NCBI GenBank assembly: GCA_900549195.1
Contig: URNK01000036.1
Location: 1-12,060 of the forward strand
DNA from: an uncultured Collinsella sp.
Lineage (GTDB): Bacteria > Actinomycetota > Coriobacteriia > Coriobacteriales > Coriobacteriaceae
Direction of reading: 5' to 3'
DNA length: 12,060 nt
Within the stretch, counting starts at the first letter, position 1. Each line of letters starts with the position of its first letter. Position numbers and translations under genes: made by a program. Shown one piece after another: positions 1-6,956 of the stretch. The notes below the pieces were generated by a model, which was not told the origin of the DNA, searched no databases, and worked only from the letters and a program-made list of their open reading frames with translations.

Positions 1-32
1 CGTCGGCAGCGTCAGATGTGTATAAGAGACAG
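1..32 (+). other. Nextera Read 1 transposase adapter (artefact)
   Basis: The first 32 bases match the Illumina Nextera Read 1 adapter, lacking only its first T. Bases 14-32 are the 19-base Tn5 mosaic end. They are not genomic. An apparent reading frame starting at the ATG at 18 begins with the adapter peptide MYKRQ, a well-known contamination signature. Genomic sequence starts at about 33. Confidence 0.97.
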
Positions 33-224
33 CACGCGCTTTCTGCCGCACTGCGTCGCCGTGTGCTGGAGCAGGGCGAGGATGCCGTGAGCGCCGAGTC
101 TCTGGCCGCGGCCGACCTGACCAAGGTCGCCTGGCCGGGCGACGCCGTGGCGACGGTTGCCGAGGGCGTGGACCTGGCGGCTGCAAGCGCGAATGGTGCT
201 GACGCGGTCGTCGAGGAGGCCTAA
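33..224 (+). CDS. 3' end of an unrecognised gene upstream of hisC (partial)
   Basis: An open frame enters from the left end and stops at TAA 222-224. It leaves 63 C-terminal residues, Ala- and Val-rich, beginning HALSAALRRR and ending GADAVVEEA. The stop lies one base before the hisC start, so the two genes are almost certainly cotranscribed. The position suggests an early histidine gene such as hisD or hisG. However, the residues do not resemble the usual C-terminus of histidinol dehydrogenase (a region usually ending in a short helix after an EGL–AH motif) or of ATP phosphoribosyltransferase, so I do not name it. The 5' part is missing because the contig ends there, not because the gene is broken. 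Confidence 0.6.
   Translation, partial: HALSAALRRRVLEQGEDAVSAESLAAADLTKVAWPGDAVATVAEGVDLAAASANGADAVVEEA
213..219 (+). promoter_or_regulatory. Ribosome binding site of hisC
   Basis: GAGGAGG lies six bases before the ATG at 226, inside the last codons of the preceding gene. It fixes the hisC start at 226 rather than at in-frame codons further upstream, which would overlap the preceding gene. Confidence 0.75.
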
Positions 225-225
225 T

Positions 226-1341
226 ATGGCCGAGCTGACGCCCCGCATGAAGGAGCTCGTCCAGTCCTACTTGGCCGGCATTGAGCCCTACGATCCCAAC
301 TTTACGCCCACGCACATCAACCTTTCGGCCAACGAGAACACCTATCCCGTGCCGGCCGGCGTGCGCGAGGCGGTCGACGCCGCCCTGGCTGCCACGCCGC
401 TCAACCGCTATCCCGATCCCATGTCTAACGACCTGCGCGACGAGCTTGCTGCCTGGCATGGCGTGACGCGCGAGAACATCTGCGTGGGCAACGGCGGCGA
501 CGAGCTGCTCTATAACTACCTGTTGGCGTTTGGCGGCGCGGGACGGACCCTGCTCAACTGCCCGCCGTGCTTTAGCGAGTACGCGTTCTTTGCGTCGCTC
601 TGCCAGACCGAGGTACGCGACGTGTGGCGCGACCCGGCGACCTTTGAGCTCGACCAGGCAGCCGTGCTTGCGGCGGCGCCCGAGTGCAGCCTGGCAATCG
701 TGACCTCGCCCAATAACCCCACGGGTGATGTGGCGCCGCTCGACTTTGTCGCGGCGCTGTGCGATGCGTGCCCCGGCATGGTAATGGTCGACGAGGCCTA
801 CGTTGAGTTTGCCGACGATTCGTTTGGCGCGGCCACCACGGCGCAGGGGCTTATCGCCGAGCATCCCAACCTGGTGATTCTGCATACGTTGTCCAAAGCG
901 TTTGGTGCTGCCGGTACGCGTCTGGGTTACGTGATCGCGGCGCCCGAGGTCATCGACGTGTTCGCGGCGATTCGCCAGATCTATTCGGTCAATGTACTGA
1001 GCCAGGCCGCCGCGCTTGCCTGCGTGCGTGCCCGCGATGCGTACGCGCCCGTGGTGGCGCAAGTTACATCCGAGCGCGAGCGCGAGTTGTGCGCCCTGCG
1101 TGCAATGGCTGCCGAGGGCATGCCCGTGGAGGCATGGCCGAGCGCGGCGAACTTTGTGCTCGTGCGCACGCCGCATGCTACGCGCGTGCGCGAGCGTTTG
1201 CGCGACGAGTACTCGATTTTGGTGCGCGACTTTAGCTACGCGCCGGGGCTTGTGGACTGTCTGCGCGTTACCGTGGGCACGCCGCAGGAAAACGACGAGG
1301 TGCTGGCCGCATTTGCCGCGCTGGTGAAGGAGGAGATGTAG
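226..1341 (+). CDS. hisC: Histidinol-phosphate aminotransferase
   Basis: HisC is a PLP enzyme that transfers the amino group of glutamate to imidazole-acetol phosphate, giving histidinol phosphate. The 371-residue protein is a complete fold-type I aminotransferase of about normal family length. Visible motifs are SANENTYP (residues 34-41), RYPDP (61-65), VGNGGDE (87-93), SPNNPTGD (161-168, cofactor-binding Asn), VDEAYVEF (188-195), LSKAFGAAGTRLGY (222-235, Lys224 the probable Schiff-base lysine and Arg232 a phosphate contact) and a C-terminal LRVTVGTPQEN. The ATG at 226 has a strong Shine-Dalgarno site and gives the usual N-terminus. The stop TAG is followed directly by the hisB ATG, so translation is probably coupled. 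HisC-like enzymes can also act on aromatic amino acids, but the operon context makes histidine the clear assignment. Confidence 0.97.
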   Translation: MAELTPRMKELVQSYLAGIEPYDPNFTPTHINLSANENTYPVPAGVREAVDAALAATPLNRYPDPMSNDLRDELAAWHGVTRENICVGNGGDELLYNYLLAFGGAGRTLLNCPPCFSEYAFFASLCQTEVRDVWRDPATFELDQAAVLAAAPECSLAIVTSPNNPTGDVAPLDFVAALCDACPGMVMVDEAYVEFADDSFGAATTAQGLIAEHPNLVILHTLSKAFGAAGTRLGYVIAAPEVIDVFAAIRQIYSVNVLSQAAALACVRARDAYAPVVAQVTSERERELCALRAMAAEGMPVEAWPSAANFVLVRTPHATRVRERLRDEYSILVRDFSYAPGLVDCLRVTVGTPQENDEVLAAFAALVKEEM

Positions 1342-1929
1342 ATGGGCCGTTATGCCGAGGTGACCCGCAGGACGGGCGAGACCGATATTGTCGTAAAGCT
1401 CGACCTGGACGGAACCGGTACGTGCGATATCTCGACCGGCGTGCCGTTTTTCGACCACATGCTCAACGCCTTTGGCCGCCATGGCCTGTTCGATTTGACG
1501 GTGCATGCGGTGGGCGATGTTGAGGTCGATGCGCATCACACCGTCGAGGACACGGGTATTGTGCTGGGCGAGGCGTTCTGCCAGGCGCTGGGCGACAAGG
1601 CGGGCATTACACGCTTTGCCGACGCGGCGATTGCCATGGACGAGACGCTCGTGATGGCCGCCGTGGATATCTCGGGCCGCGGGCAGGCCTATTGCGAGCT
1701 GCCCGTGCCAACCGAGCGCGTGGGCACCTTCGATACCGAGCTGGCTGTCGAGTTCTTCTACGCTTTTGCGCGCGACGCCAAGCTCACACTGCATGTGCGC
1801 GAACTGGCGGGCGGCAACTCGCATCACATTATCGAGGCCGCCTTTAAGGCCGTGGGCCGCACAATGCGCCGCGCCTGCGAGCTCGATCCCCGCGTGCAGG
1901 GCATCCCCAGCACCAAGGGCTCGCTGTAA
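1342..1929 (+). CDS. hisB: Imidazoleglycerol-phosphate dehydratase
   Basis: HisB removes water from imidazole-glycerol phosphate to give imidazole-acetol phosphate, the substrate of HisC. The protein has 195 residues, the normal size of the monofunctional dehydratase; there is no fused phosphatase domain as in E. coli HisB. Metal-binding and structural motifs are present: VPFFDHML (residues 34-41), VDAHHTVEDTG (62-72), GGNSHHIIEA (157-166) and the C-terminal IPSTKG (188-193). The start ATG abuts the hisC stop with no gap, and its ribosome binding site (AAGGAGGAG) lies in the last hisC codons. The stop TAA (1927-1929) overlaps the first two bases of a long inverted repeat that separates hisB from hisH. 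The missing phosphatase activity is probably supplied by the PHP protein at 5308-6219. Confidence 0.98.
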   Translation: MGRYAEVTRRTGETDIVVKLDLDGTGTCDISTGVPFFDHMLNAFGRHGLFDLTVHAVGDVEVDAHHTVEDTGIVLGEAFCQALGDKAGITRFADAAIAMDETLVMAAVDISGRGQAYCELPVPTERVGTFDTELAVEFFYAFARDAKLTLHVRELAGGNSHHIIEAAFKAVGRTMRRACELDPRVQGIPSTKGSL

Positions 1930-2042
1930 CCTGCCAAAAAGGGACAGGTTTATTTTGGCAGGTTTTATCTGCGGAAATGCTGTCTCATGTGGTGGGTGAA
2001 CGTTTAACCGACCAAAATAAACCTGTCCCTTTTTGGCAGGTT
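1928..2042. repeat. Inverted-repeat element with perfect 31-bp arms between hisB and hisH
   Basis: Bases 1928-1958 are the exact reverse complement of 2012-2042 (31 of 31), around a 53-base centre. The left arm is also the start of a smaller hairpin: CCTGCCAAAA (1930-1939) pairs with TTTTGGCAGG (1953-1962), followed by TTTTATC. The word GGCAGGTTTT occurs directly repeated at 1957-1966 and 2035-2044. The element begins in the hisB stop codon and ends ten bases before the hisH ribosome binding site, neatly filling the gap. It looks like a small non-autonomous repeat (REP/MITE type). It contains no gene. Confidence 0.85.
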
Positions 2043-2051
2043 TTGAATGGG

Positions 2052-2060
2052 AAAAGGAGG
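2052..2060 (+). promoter_or_regulatory. Ribosome binding site of hisH
   Basis: AAAAGGAGG lies five bases before a GTG at 2066. It decides that hisH starts with GTG at 2066. An in-frame TTG at 2033 would lie inside the inverted repeat and has no such site. Confidence 0.8.
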
Positions 2061-2065
2061 GTCGC

Positions 2066-2767
2066 GTGGGCGGACCGAAGATCGTGGTGGTCGACTACCA
2101 CAAGGGCAACTTGTCGAGCGTCGTGCGCGGGCTTGCGCGCGCCGGTGCCGCCGCCTGCACCTCGGACGATCCGGAGCAGATCTGCAACGCCGACGGCCTA
2201 GTCATCCCGGGCGTGGGCGCGTTCTATGACGCGATTGCCTTTATGCGTCGGAGCGGCGAGGAGGCGGCCGTGCTCGATGCCGTCGCCGCCGGGATTCCGC
2301 TGCTCGGCATCTGCCTGGGGCTTCAGCTGTTTTTTGAGCGCGGCAACGAGGGCGTGCCTGCGGACGAGGGCGTGGTCGCCGACGGCAGCGCCTCCGAGCA
2401 GGATGGTGGTCCATGGGTCGATGGCCTGGGTATTATGCGCGGTTCGTGCACGCGCTTGGAGTCGAGCCGCCTGAAGGTGCCGCACGTGGGCTGGGACCAG
2501 GTGCACATGACGTCCGCCGGCGCGGCCGATCCGCTGCTTGCCGGTTTTGCCGAGGGTGCCAACATGTATTTCACCCACAGCTATGCGGTGGCCGACGACG
2601 CCGATGCCGCCGATGTGCTGGCGCTCACGCACTATACGCGGAGCTTCCCGTGCATCGTGCGCCATGGCAACGTGTGGGGCTGCCAGTTCCATCCCGAGAA
2701 ATCCTCCGCGCTGGGTCAGCGCATCCTTAAGAACTTCGTGAGCATCGTCGAGGAGGGTGGCCGATGA
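2066..2767 (+). CDS. hisH: Imidazole glycerol phosphate synthase, glutamine amidotransferase subunit
   Basis: HisH hydrolyses glutamine and channels ammonia to HisF in the heterodimeric IGP synthase. From the GTG start the protein has 233 residues. The class I amidotransferase triad is visible: Cys83 in GICLGLQL, then His209 and Glu211 in CQFHPEKSS. The oxyanion region IPGVGAF is at residues 48-54. The N-terminus IVVVDYHKGNL is typical of the family. HisH is usually about 200-210 residues. The extra length sits mainly between residues 93 and 118, an acidic, Gly-rich stretch after the nucleophile loop. The stop TGA overlaps the hisA start in an ATGA arrangement, implying coupled translation. 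HisF lies two genes downstream, as its partner should. Confidence 0.96.
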   Translation: MGGPKIVVVDYHKGNLSSVVRGLARAGAAACTSDDPEQICNADGLVIPGVGAFYDAIAFMRRSGEEAAVLDAVAAGIPLLGICLGLQLFFERGNEGVPADEGVVADGSASEQDGGPWVDGLGIMRGSCTRLESSRLKVPHVGWDQVHMTSAGAADPLLAGFAEGANMYFTHSYAVADDADAADVLALTHYTRSFPCIVRHGNVWGCQFHPEKSSALGQRILKNFVSIVEEGGR

Positions 2768-3507
2768 TCCTGTTTCCCGCAATCGATCTGATCGGCGGCA
2801 AGGTCGTGCGCCTGGAGCGCGGTGACCGCAGCCGCTGCAAGGTGTATTCCGACGACCCCGTGGCCGTTGCCCGCTCGTTTGCCGAGCAGGGTGCAAGCTG
2901 GGTGCACGTCGTCGACCTGTCCGCTGCCTTTGGCGAGGACGAGGACGCGTGCGCTGCCAACTCGGCAGCGATCGAGGCCATCTGCGGCGTCGATGGTCTG
3001 TCCGTGGACGTGGGCGGCGGCGTTCGCTCGCTCGCGCGCATCGACGAGCTGGCCGGCTACGGTGCGCGCCGCATCGCGCTGGGCACCGTGCTGGTGACCG
3101 AGCCGGGTTTTGCCGAGGTGGCAGCCCAAGGCTTTGGCGAGCTGCTGGTGGCAGACATCGCCGCGCGCGACGGCCAGGTCAGGGTGAACGGCTGGCGCGA
3201 CGGCGCGGGCGTGGCGCTCGACGATGCCGTGGCGCAGCTTTCCGAGCTGGGCTTTAAGCATCTGGTGTATACCGACATCGCGCGCGATGGCATGCAGACG
3301 GGCATCGATGTGGCGGCGTATCGCCATGTGGCCGAGGTCGCGGGCTTTCCCGTCGTGGCTTCGGGCGGCATCTCGACGCTCGACGACATCCGTGCGCTGG
3401 CCGCGGTGGGTGAGGGCGCGATTGAAGGTGCCATTACCGGTCGCGCGCTCTACGAGGGCAACTTTACGCTGGTCCAGGCGCTGGCCGCCGTCCGAGGGGA
3501 AGAGTAG
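2764..3507 (+). CDS. hisA: ProFAR isomerase (phosphoribosylformimino-AICAR-P isomerase)
   Basis: HisA catalyses the Amadori rearrangement of ProFAR to PRFAR, the substrate of HisHF. It is a (βα)8 barrel of 247 residues, normal for the family. The catalytic aspartates are visible: Asp8 in FPAIDLIGG and Asp171 in VYTDIARDG. The phosphate-binding glycine segments are VDVGGGVRS (81-89) and VASGGIS (198-204). Many actinobacteria use a dual-substrate version, PriA, that also serves tryptophan synthesis. Here the loop-5 motif is VNGW (141-144), as in E. coli HisA. As I recall it, PriA has Arg two residues before this Trp, where this protein has Asn142. I therefore favour a HisA specific to histidine, with moderate certainty. 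The gene overlaps hisH by four bases, and hisF follows after three bases. Confidence 0.95.
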   Translation: MILFPAIDLIGGKVVRLERGDRSRCKVYSDDPVAVARSFAEQGASWVHVVDLSAAFGEDEDACAANSAAIEAICGVDGLSVDVGGGVRSLARIDELAGYGARRIALGTVLVTEPGFAEVAAQGFGELLVADIAARDGQVRVNGWRDGAGVALDDAVAQLSELGFKHLVYTDIARDGMQTGIDVAAYRHVAEVAGFPVVASGGISTLDDIRALAAVGEGAIEGAITGRALYEGNFTLVQALAAVRGEE

Positions 3508-3510
3508 CCT

Positions 3511-4293
<783 letters not shown>

Positions 4294-4623
4294 ATGGAGC
4301 AAGTGACAACTGCGTCCGAGCTCAAATACGACGCCAGGGGGCTGATTCCTTGTGTGGTTCAGCAATATGACACCGGCGAGGTGCTTATGGTTGCCTGGAT
4401 GAACGAGGAGTCGGTGGGGCTGACGCTCAAGACCGGTACCACGTGGTTTTGGAGCCGTAGCCGTCAGGAGCTCTGGAACAAGGGCGCGACGAGTGGCAAC
4501 ATGCAAGAGGTCAAGGAGCTCTGGGCCGACTGCGATAGCGATACGCTGCTGGTCAAGGTCGACTCGCCGGGTCCGGCCTGCCATACCGGCAACCGCACCT
4601 GCTTCTTTAAGAAACTCGCGTAG
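4294..4623 (+). CDS. hisI: Phosphoribosyl-AMP cyclohydrolase
   Basis: HisI opens the adenine ring of phosphoribosyl-AMP, the third step of histidine synthesis. The 109-residue protein is the free-standing cyclohydrolase, not the HisIE fusion of enterobacteria. Its zinc and magnesium motifs are intact: ADCDSDTLLVKV (Cys80 with the neighbouring aspartates), GPACHTGNRTCFF (Cys96, His97 and Cys103), and SRSRQELWNKGATSGN (54-69), the family signature. The ATG directly follows the hisF stop. No good Shine-Dalgarno site precedes it, so initiation probably depends on ribosomes finishing hisF. A short gap of 46 bases separates it from hisE. Confidence 0.97.
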   Translation: MEQVTTASELKYDARGLIPCVVQQYDTGEVLMVAWMNEESVGLTLKTGTTWFWSRSRQELWNKGATSGNMQEVKELWADCDSDTLLVKVDSPGPACHTGNRTCFFKKLA

Positions 4624-4669
4624 GGCGGGCGCTCGGCTAAGCGCTTGGCCAACCAGAAAGGATTGAACC

Positions 4670-4987
4670 ATGGGTGTGCGCACCGCGAATGTTCAGGATG
4701 GAAATATCGGCGAGACGCTGACGGGGCTGGCCGAGGTGATTCATGGTCGTCGCGACGCGTCGCCGCAGGAGAGCTATACCGCTCGTCTGCTGACCGACGT
4801 CGAGGATGAACTGCTCAAGAAGCTTGCCGAGGAGGCGAGCGAGGTCATCATGGCCTGTAAGGATAACGACCACGATCACATTCGCTACGAGGTCGGCGAC
4901 CTGGTCTACCACCTGCTCGTGACGCTCGAGCGCTACGGCATTACCCTCGACGAGCTGGCCGGCGAACTCAACGCCCGCCGCCACTAG
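4670..4987 (+). CDS. hisE: Phosphoribosyl-ATP pyrophosphatase
   Basis: HisE hydrolyses phosphoribosyl-ATP to phosphoribosyl-AMP and pyrophosphate, the step before HisI. The all-helical, 105-residue protein belongs to the MazG-like NTP pyrophosphatase superfamily. It shows the metal-binding pattern KKLAEEASEVIMA (50-62) followed by RYEVGDLVYHLLV (72-84). The start ATG at 4670 is preceded at seven bases by AGAAAGGA (4655-4662). It is the last his gene. Its stop codon TAG lies inside the first copy of a tandem TAGTCATTGGG repeat that begins the element downstream, so insertion or slippage of that element reached right up to the gene end. Confidence 0.96.
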   Translation: MGVRTANVQDGNIGETLTGLAEVIHGRRDASPQESYTARLLTDVEDELLKKLAEEASEVIMACKDNDHDHIRYEVGDLVYHLLVTLERYGITLDELAGELNARRH

Positions 4988-5306
4988 TCATTGGGTAGTC
5001 ATTGGGGACGTTCTTAAACGACTAGTCGTTTGGGACAGTCTTTGTCGGCGCTGCCAAATAACATGCCCAATTACTACGATGAAACTGGATCTGCTTACCA
5101 CGCGTCGGTTTTGAGCAAATCGTCAACACTTCTACCTGCGGTTTTATTTTCCGCATTAAGCCGATGGTCGGAGGTTTGCGGTTCATCGTAGTAAACGGGC
5201 GTTCTTTTTTGCGGGCGGTGTTGCTCGGGCGTCGGTGGTGAGCAAAACGACCTGTTTTCCTCCGTCCCCAAGGGGTCATTTGTGAAGAGTGTCCCCAATG
5301 ACTAGT
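4983..5306. repeat. Composite inverted-repeat element (MITE/REP-like) after hisE
   Basis: This is the only stretch of about 300 bases without a supported gene, and it is filled with repeats. The outer ends are inverted: 4996-5009 (TAGTCATTGGGGAC) is the exact reverse complement of 5291-5304. The left end carries the tandem repeat TAGTCATTGGG twice (4985-4995, 4996-5006), and 4983-4995 also matches 5294-5306 inverted. Next comes a perfect 16-base palindrome, AAACGACTAGTCGTTT (5016-5031). An inner inverted pair, TTACTACGATGAA (5071-5083) and TTCATCGTAGTAA (5182-5194), is extended by GCCC/GGGC. A direct 21-base repeat with three mismatches occurs at 5102-5122 and 5229-5249. The structure suggests a non-autonomous mobile repeat that has accumulated nested copies. 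Base use is more AT-rich than in the genes. Confidence 0.75.
5065..5210 (+). terminator. Possible terminator of the his operon within the repeat element
   Basis: The inner inverted repeat (GCCC, a 2x2 mismatch, then 13 perfect pairs; arms 5065-5083 and 5182-5200) is followed directly by TTCTTTTTT at 5202-5210. This could end transcription from hisE. The loop of about 98 bases is far longer than in a standard terminator, so this is tentative. No better terminator is visible between hisE and the convergent gene. Confidence 0.3.
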
Positions 5307-5307
5307 C

Positions 5308-6219
5308 TTAGGCGAGGGGCGTGGATTCCCATTCGCCGGTGAGGTGGGGGATGTCGAAGGTTCGATAACCGCAGTCGTAGGCGTGGGCCTGGGCCTCGCG
5401 GATGTTCCAGCAGATGTCGCAGGCGCGGTGTGCGTCCGAGCCAAAGGTAATGGGCACCTCGGCATGGGCAAAGCAGCGCAAGAGGCCGGTCGCGGGGTAG
5501 TAGTCGTCGAGCCCCTTGCGCGGCGCGGCAGTCGAGACCTCAACGCGCCGATTCGTGTCGTGTGCGCATTCTGCCATCTGCCCCCAGAACGGCGCGGGGT
5601 CAAAATCGGGCGCAAAGCCCTCCTTCGAAAAGCGCATGACCAGGTCGGGGTGGGCCATCACGTCAAAGTTGAGCGGGCTTTCGCAGGCGCGACACCAGTC
5701 GTCGACGTAGCGCTCCCACACGCCGCGCACGCCCAGGTTTTCCCAAACGTGCAGGTTGGTGTCATCGTCGATCCAACCGCAGCGCGAATCGGGCGCATCG
5801 GGACGAACGACGTCCTCTGTCCCCGCCGTACCCGCGGCACCGGCCATGATATCGCCGGGGTTGCCAATCCAATGTACGCTGCCCAGGCGCACGACGGCGC
5901 CTTCGGACCAGCGCTCAACCAAAGGCTCGCAGCCTTCGTACCAATCGCACTCAAAGCCATAGATAAGCTCGAGCTCCGGCGCGATCTGCGCGGTAAGCTT
6001 GCGGGCATCCTCAAAAGCCAGACGATGTGCCGGCAGGTTGCCCTCGACAACCTGCACTTCGCAATTGGAATCCATGCTGGCAGGCAGGGTAAGGTGATCG
6101 GTCGAGACCATGGCACGGCAACCGGCTGCAGCAGCGGCGCGAACGTTGTCCTCAAACGAGGCGTGTCCGTCCGAGAACGAGGTGTGGGTATGGCAATCGA
6201 CCAGCGGGCAAGCAGGCAT
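5308..6219 (-). CDS. PHP-domain phosphatase, probable histidinol-phosphatase (HisK type)
   Basis: The 303-residue protein is a PHP-family metal-dependent phosphoesterase. The metal ligands appear in order: DCHTHTSFSDGH (His10, His12, Asp17), STDH (Asp41, His42), YGFECDW (Glu90), GSVHWI (His116), DVMAHPDLV (His190) and TFGSDAHRA (Asp262, His264). In Bacillus and Lactococcus, proteins of this type remove phosphate from histidinol phosphate. The his operon next door encodes a dehydratase-only HisB and no other phosphatase in view, so this role fits, although the gene is convergent rather than in the operon. Other PHP phosphatases look similar, so the substrate is an inference. An extra loop of about 25-30 residues (roughly 121-155) follows His116. 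The start ATG (complement of 6217-6219) has AAAGGAG five bases upstream. There is no signal peptide, so it is cytoplasmic. Confidence 0.85.
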   Translation of the reverse strand: MPACPLVDCHTHTSFSDGHASFEDNVRAAAAAGCRAMVSTDHLTLPASMDSNCEVQVVEGNLPAHRLAFEDARKLTAQIAPELELIYGFECDWYEGCEPLVERWSEGAVVRLGSVHWIGNPGDIMAGAAGTAGTEDVVRPDAPDSRCGWIDDDTNLHVWENLGVRGVWERYVDDWCRACESPLNFDVMAHPDLVMRFSKEGFAPDFDPAPFWGQMAECAHDTNRRVEVSTAAPRKGLDDYYPATGLLRCFAHAEVPITFGSDAHRACDICWNIREAQAHAYDCGYRTFDIPHLTGEWESTPLA

Positions 6220-6251
6220 GGCGGCTCCTTTGCGTCAAGCGAATCCGCTCC

Positions 6252-6257
6252 ATTGTA
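6252..6257 (-). promoter_or_regulatory. Candidate -10 box for the PHP phosphatase gene
   Basis: On the minus strand TACAAT lies about 32 bases before the start codon and matches the -10 consensus at five of six positions. No good -35 hexamer is found at 16-18 bases, so this is weak support. It is the best promoter-like sequence in the divergent gap 6220-6412. Confidence 0.3.
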
Positions 6258-6396
6258 ACGGCGCGGCCCTCGATGCGACGAGCGCGCCGGGGTGCCGGTT
6301 TCTTGCGGACAGGGAAAATCGCGCTCATCGCGCTCCGCCACATCCACGCCGCCCGCGATGTGCTAGCGTTTGGGTGAACAAAACGAGCCCGCGCGG

Positions 6397-6403
6397 AAAG
6401 GAG
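6397..6403 (+). promoter_or_regulatory. Ribosome binding site of the LarC2-like gene
   Basis: AAAGGAG lies nine bases before the ATG at 6413. It decides the start: the frame is open further upstream, but that extension runs back into the divergent gene and its leader. Confidence 0.7.
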
Positions 6404-6412
6404 CCGGACCGT

Positions 6413-6898
6413 ATGCCACGCGATAGCAAATCCCCGCTGTCCCGCGAGACTGATGCGCCCGAGACCATCGTCAAGCTGGAATGCGACATCGACGACGCGT
6501 CGCCCGAGGTGCTCGCCTACGCCGCCGACCGCCTGCGCGAGGCCGGCGCCCGCGAGGTGCACTGGCTGCCCATCTATTGCAAGAAAGGCCGCCCCGGCTG
6601 GCAGCTGCAGGTAATCTGCGCTCACGAGGATATCGATCGCCTGCAGACGATCATCTTTTTGGAAACCACGACCAATGCCATCCGCCGCCAGGTTATGGAG
6701 CGCGTTTGCCTGCCACGCCGCTTTGAGCGCGTAGCGACGCCATGGGGCGAGGTGTCCGTCAAGGTGGCCACCCTGCCCGACGGCAGCGAGCGCGCGGCGC
6801 CCGAGTACGAAGACTGCGCCCGTCTTGCCCGTGAGCACGACGTACCGCTCCAGCGCGTGATGCAGGCGGCCCAGAGCGCGGCGCTGCGATTTGAATAA
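6413..6898 (+). CDS. LarC C-terminal domain (LarC2/DUF111) stand-alone protein
   Basis: The 161-residue protein matches the C-terminal part of LarC. LarC is the CTP-dependent enzyme that inserts nickel into the pyridinium bisthiocarboxylate pincer cofactor used by lactate racemase and related enzymes. Recognisable family segments are KLECDIDDASPEVLAYAADRL (21-41; usual form ET/NIDDMTPE), KKGRPGWQLQVIC (57-69), the strongly conserved ETTTNAIR (84-91), LPRRFERVATPWGEVSVKV (100-118) and APEYEDCARLA (129-139). Whole LarC proteins are about 400 residues; the N-terminal 250 or so are absent. Upstream is the divergent phosphatase, so no larC1 piece lies beside it, and no larA, larB or larE is in the window. 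It may be a specialised paralogue or work with a distant larC1. The next gene, for a phosphoesterase, follows after 58 bases. Confidence 0.85.
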   Translation: MPRDSKSPLSRETDAPETIVKLECDIDDASPEVLAYAADRLREAGAREVHWLPIYCKKGRPGWQLQVICAHEDIDRLQTIIFLETTTNAIRRQVMERVCLPRRFERVATPWGEVSVKVATLPDGSERAAPEYEDCARLAREHDVPLQRVMQAAQSAALRFE

Positions 6899-6956
6899 CA
6901 AGATCGTGCGGCGCGCCGCGACCGGCTCCGTCAACTCCATCCCGAAAGGATCCCTC

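Noticed and set aside
18..224. Complete small protein starting at ATG 18
   Set aside because: The start codon is in the sequencing adapter. Only the part from 33 is genomic, and it is the 3' end of a longer gene.
2033..2065. TTG start of hisH at 2033
   Set aside because: It lies within the inverted repeat and lacks a ribosome binding site. GTG 2066 has an excellent one and gives the usual N-terminus.
4635..4650. 16-base near-palindrome GGCTAAGCGCTTGGCC between hisI and hisE
   Set aside because: It has no loop, so it is a poor RNA hairpin. It is a single short case in GC-rich sequence, and no known operator matches it.
5344..6258. 304-codon open frame on the plus strand
   Set aside because: It is antisense to the PHP phosphatase, whose metal ligands and ribosome binding site are clear.
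6220..6412. Promoter for the LarC2-like gene in the divergent gap
   Set aside because: A TAGCGT at 6364 is the nearest to a -10 box, but no -35 partner is found. The signal is too weak to annotate.
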